From UBA1876 sp964515395 (lineage in GTDB: Bacteria > Synergistota > Synergistia > Synergistales > Thermovirgaceae): DNA of 64,000 bases. A model generated the notes under the pieces. The model did not search any database. It was not told the origin of the DNA and worked only from the letters and a program-made list of their open reading frames with translations. The stretch lies in NCBI GenBank assembly GCA_964515395.1, contig CAZERC010000004.1, positions 6,356 to 70,355 of the forward strand, given 5' to 3'. Below are positions 61,757-64,000 of this stretch, in pieces (position 1 is the stretch's first letter; each line of letters opens with the position of its first letter). A program made the translations under genes and the position numbers.

Positions 61757-62617
61757 TCACCCGCTTGCGTGGGAGTCCCTGCCGGGGATTTCCGACTCGC
61801 AGGGCACATTGGTCTGGCATAACCCGCAGCCGTACCCGGGGAGGCTGAACTCTCTCATGGAATATTCCTCGATGACGCCATGGCAGTAGGCATTACATAG
61901 CGACTTGTCATGTCCCTTCCCGGATATGGCTCCCGCAGGACAACGGTCTATGCAGGCAGTACATGAGCCGTCACGAAAATGCAGGCAATATTCATGATGA
62001 TCCTTGTAGGAACGCATGTCCGGCTCAAGGGATATTTCTGCGATGACCGACCCGATGCGGACAGCCTTCCCAAGTGGGGTAATAAGCCCGTCGCACAAGC
62101 CGAAGGTCCCCAGTCCTGCGGCATAGGCGGCGTGCCTTTCGGACCAGGTGGATGTCTCCCATCCGAAACGTTTCCAATGGGCCGACAACATGGGCGCCAT
62201 GGCCCGGACCCCGAAACTTTCCAGCCATTCCGCAAAATCACGCCTGAGGCTTTCATTCATCTGTTCTCCGAAAATCCTCGAGCGGATCCAGCTCTCTGAT
62301 GGAAAGTTCGTTGCACGACCGTTCTCCTTTTTTGTTCTTTCCGTCTGGGGAAGGATCCAGACAATGACGGACAAATCTTCGGCTGCTTGACCCCATTCAG
62401 GAAAATGTTTTCTGAAAGCCTCGGCGGGAGTCCAGTGATGCGGTCCGATATGTTCCTTGTAGTCTGTAAAAATTGTGTCCTCTCCTGCCGCTATCCCGAT
62501 GATCGGGGCATCCCAGGCGGGTAACCCTTCAGGGTCGTGAAGGCTGTTTTGTGGCGACTCCAGAACATATTCGGCAATCCACTCTGTAATTCGTTTTCTG
62601 TCCGGTTTTCTTTCCAT
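61757..62617 (-). CDS. QueG-like [4Fe-4S] protein (epoxyqueuosine reductase-related)
   Basis: 286 residues from ATG 62617 (AAGGGGT). The central region (WSERHAAYAAGLGTFGLCDGLITPLGKAVR in pieces) matches the QueG-like fold. Two [4Fe-4S] motifs follow: CTACIDRCPAGA and CNAYC with CGLCQTNVPC. True QueG is longer and B12-dependent, so this may be a relative with another reductive role. Confidence 0.8.
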   Translation of the reverse strand: MERKPDRKRITEWIAEYVLESPQNSLHDPEGLPAWDAPIIGIAAGEDTIFTDYKEHIGPHHWTPAEAFRKHFPEWGQAAEDLSVIVWILPQTERTKKENGRATNFPSESWIRSRIFGEQMNESLRRDFAEWLESFGVRAMAPMLSAHWKRFGWETSTWSERHAAYAAGLGTFGLCDGLITPLGKAVRIGSVIAEISLEPDMRSYKDHHEYCLHFRDGSCTACIDRCPAGAISGKGHDKSLCNAYCHGVIEEYSMREFSLPGYGCGLCQTNVPCESEIPGRDSHASG

Positions 62618-62630
62618 AAGATACCCCTTC

Positions 62631-63350
62631 CTATTCGCCAAGATCCGCCTCTGGTGCCACCCCGCGAAGAAGCCCCCGCAACCGGATCGTGCACCCGATG
62701 TGTTCAAGATTTTCCGCAAGCATGTCAAGGGCTTTCCCGATATCGTGTGCATCCTTCTCTTCCGCCGCATCAACGATGAAGATCGCCCTGCGCGTCGAAG
62801 GGGTAACAGCACATTGCCTGTTATCACGGTGGTTCCACAGCCAGCAACAGATCTTTGTATTATCAGCGTACACGATGTGGTGTTCCTTGACCTGAACGAC
62901 CTTTTCCCCGGATCCAAGAGGAAAAAAAACATCTCCATTTCTCCCGAACCTGAGTTCCAGGTCACCTTCAAGGCTTTCCATATCGTGGGCTCCCATAGGC
63001 ATCATGGACATGACAGAAATGCAATTGTAGCAATCCACCACGCTCGAAACATTCCACAGGCCCTGACCCTTGAGGACACGCCGCAAAAGGGCCTCCAGGG
63101 AGCATTTGTAGCTGCTGGGCTTGACACCCATGGCACTGTAAATTTTCCGCCACGAGTCGATCCTGGGGTGTTTCGACAGGGTAGCGGCCTCAAGCCCACG
63201 TTCGGCGACGGCACGGGCCATTTCCGCTTTCAGGTTCTCCACGTGAGAGCTCTCGTCTCTGACAATAACGTCTGCACAGAGCCACCCGACGTGGGCTCCG
63301 GGATATTTCTGCAGGATTTCAGGTGCGATTCGTATATGTATGTGAACCAT
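62631..63350 (-). CDS. B3/4-domain protein, copy 2
   Basis: 239 residues. It shares the layout of copy 1 (16362-17072): KHPRIDSWRKIYSAMGVKPSSYKCSLEALLRR, then VVDCYNCISV, then RAIFIVDAAEEKDAHDI. Start ATG 63350 with GAGAGGGG. It lies 13 nt before the QueG-like gene and the two are probably co-transcribed. Trans-editing of aminoacyl-tRNA is a guess from the domain. Confidence 0.82.
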   Translation of the reverse strand: MVHIHIRIAPEILQKYPGAHVGWLCADVIVRDESSHVENLKAEMARAVAERGLEAATLSKHPRIDSWRKIYSAMGVKPSSYKCSLEALLRRVLKGQGLWNVSSVVDCYNCISVMSMMPMGAHDMESLEGDLELRFGRNGDVFFPLGSGEKVVQVKEHHIVYADNTKICCWLWNHRDNRQCAVTPSTRRAIFIVDAAEEKDAHDIGKALDMLAENLEHIGCTIRLRGLLRGVAPEADLGE

Positions 63351-63462
63351 CCCTTCCCCTCTCGTTTCGACCGGAAATGCTTGTCTCCCACGGTGCCATG
63401 TGCTAGTATCGTTGGTAACAACAGAATATCACCTCCGAGCCGACAAGACCTAAAGCACATCG

Positions 63463-63547
63463 ATCGCCATGGTCTGAGGCCGACAGGGTATCGCCCGGAA
63501 ACGGGGATGCCTCCCGCGATTGGAAAGGAGGTTCCAGGCAGGCCGAT
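63463..63547 (+). ncRNA. Molybdenum/tungsten-cofactor riboswitch (MOCO RNA motif)
   Basis: Structured leader upstream of an oxyanion permease. A closing stem forms between ATCG..GGtCTG (63463-63476) and CAGgCC..CGAT (63539-63547). The core holds the recognised elements CCGGAAACGGGG, GCCTCCC and GGAAAGGAGG. I recognise these from the Moco/Tuco aptamer by memory, without a covariance search. An intrinsic terminator follows as expression platform. The whole 63351-63672 spacer holds no gene. Confidence 0.75.
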
Positions 63548-63579
63548 AACGCCACTTCCCGCGGGAGGTGGCGTTTTTT
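63548..63579 (+). terminator. Riboswitch terminator hairpin
   Basis: AACGCCAC (63548-63555) pairs with GTGGCGTT (63568-63575); the inner TCCCGCGGGA extends the stem and TTTTTT (63574-63579) follows. It lies about 94 nt before the permease start. Confidence 0.88.
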
Positions 63580-63672
63580 CTTGTCTCCATCTTCTGTTTC
63601 CCTTGGCGGGAAAGATTCCGTCTTTCCCGCCCCCCCTTTACCAGGTCTGTTCGGGAACTGTGAGGGATTTTC

Positions 63673-64000
63673 GTGTGGACTCAATCACGTCGTGAAAAAC
63701 GGTTTCTTGCCGGGATTGGTGCTTTCATTATTGTCTACGTCCTGCTTCCTTTGCTGACCATGTTCCTGGGTGCCGACTGGAATCTCGTCGTAAAAACGGC
63801 AAAAGACCCCGCCGTTCTCGACGCCTTGTGGAGAAGCCTCTGGACAGCCGCCGCTGCCACAGGTTTCATCGCATTCTTTGGTACCCCCCTTGCCTATGTT
63901 CTCGCCAGACATACTTTCCGCTGGAAGGCCACCATTGAGGCAGTGATCGATCTTCCGATCATGGTTTTCCATACCGTTGCGGGAATCGCCGTCCTCATGA
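63673..64000 (+). CDS. Molybdate/tungstate-type ABC transporter permease, N-terminal part
   Basis: Open from GTG 63673 (GAGGG upstream) to the end of the window, 109 residues so far. Membrane helices are visible (FLAGIGAFIIVYVLLPLLTMFLG; WRSLWTAAAATGFIAFFGTPLAYVLA), with the SL..A / PLAY pattern of ModB/TupB/WtpB permeases and IDLPIMVFHTVAGIAVL. The preceding riboswitch supports molybdate or tungstate as substrate; the AOR gene in the window favours tungstate. Confidence 0.82.
   Translation, partial: MWTQSRREKRFLAGIGAFIIVYVLLPLLTMFLGADWNLVVKTAKDPAVLDALWRSLWTAAAATGFIAFFGTPLAYVLARHTFRWKATIEAVIDLPIMVFHTVAGIAVLM

Noticed and set aside
1..64000. Insertion sequences, prophage genes, CRISPR arrays, rRNA genes
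   Set aside because: No transposase, integrase, phage structural protein, spaced direct repeats or rRNA sequence was seen.

Overview
The window looks like a chromosomal stretch from a strictly anaerobic, amino-acid-fermenting bacterium, most likely a Synergistota member. This placement is an inference, not a database match. Supporting points are a Firmicutes-style ctsR-mcsA-mcsB-clpC operon together with diderm-type wall enzymes (Slt70-like and YkuD proteins), a TrmD fused to a second methyltransferase domain, SpoVS, a fused NDP-forming acyl-CoA synthetase, a tungsten-type aldehyde:ferredoxin oxidoreductase, superoxide reductase in place of dismutase, and selenocysteine use. No insertion sequence, prophage, CRISPR array or rRNA was seen; one tRNA (Leu, GAG) is present. 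One 100-N assembly gap (30431-30530) interrupts trkH.

Layout. 1-7.2 kb: end of a PhzF-like gene, then on the minus strand a parvulin foldase, a Clp-fold membrane proteinase and the heat-shock operon ctsR-mcsA-mcsB-clpC, preceded by a near-consensus promoter with two CtsR operators. 7.2-11.9 kb: minus-strand metabolic run (Fe-alcohol dehydrogenase, FAH-family hydrolase, NDP-forming acyl-CoA synthetase, plsY). 12.1-24 kb: superoxide reductase, aminotransferase, L,D-transpeptidase, UMF1-type MFS carrier, B3/4-domain protein, PepF, nitronate monooxygenase-like protein, transglycosylase, a small selenoprotein, an RluA-type pseudouridine synthase, tRNA-Leu and an AEC carrier. 24-28.5 kb: the ylxM-ffh-rpsP-khpA-rimM-trmD-rplS operon behind a perfect -35/-10 promoter. 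28.5-43.5 kb: His-rich ferritin-like protein, LUD protein, damaged trkA/trkH, asparaginase, TSUP carrier, Slt70 with a DtxR-type regulator, then citG, XRE, ImmA and radical-SAM genes with overlapping ends, MATE, RpiR and UPF0173. 43.6-47.5 kb: hisS-aspS and spoVS. 47.6-54.8 kb: AOR with a MoaD-like carrier, CBS protein, ArsB/NhaD carrier and an OpuC-type osmolyte transporter without ATPase. 54.8-64 kb: NYN-LOTUS protein, selenoprotein MsrA in a run with a DapB-like reductase and an arginase-family enzyme, a ThiF-like E1, IclR, DUF6448, a QueG-like protein, a second B3/4 protein, and finally a molybdenum/tungsten-cofactor riboswitch in front of an oxyanion permease that runs off the end.

The main discovery is two genes broken by in-frame UGA codons that read as selenocysteine: a 97-residue protein with a Sec-Cys pair (21330-21623) and an exported MsrA whose catalytic Cys is Sec (56574-57320). 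Each UGA is followed at 19-21 nt by the loop of a hairpin that fits the bacterial SECIS rules. A second theme is tungsten/molybdenum: AOR, MoaD-like and ThiF-like proteins, the riboswitch and the permease. The trkA gene carries two compensating frameshifts beside the assembly gap, so sequence quality there is suspect.
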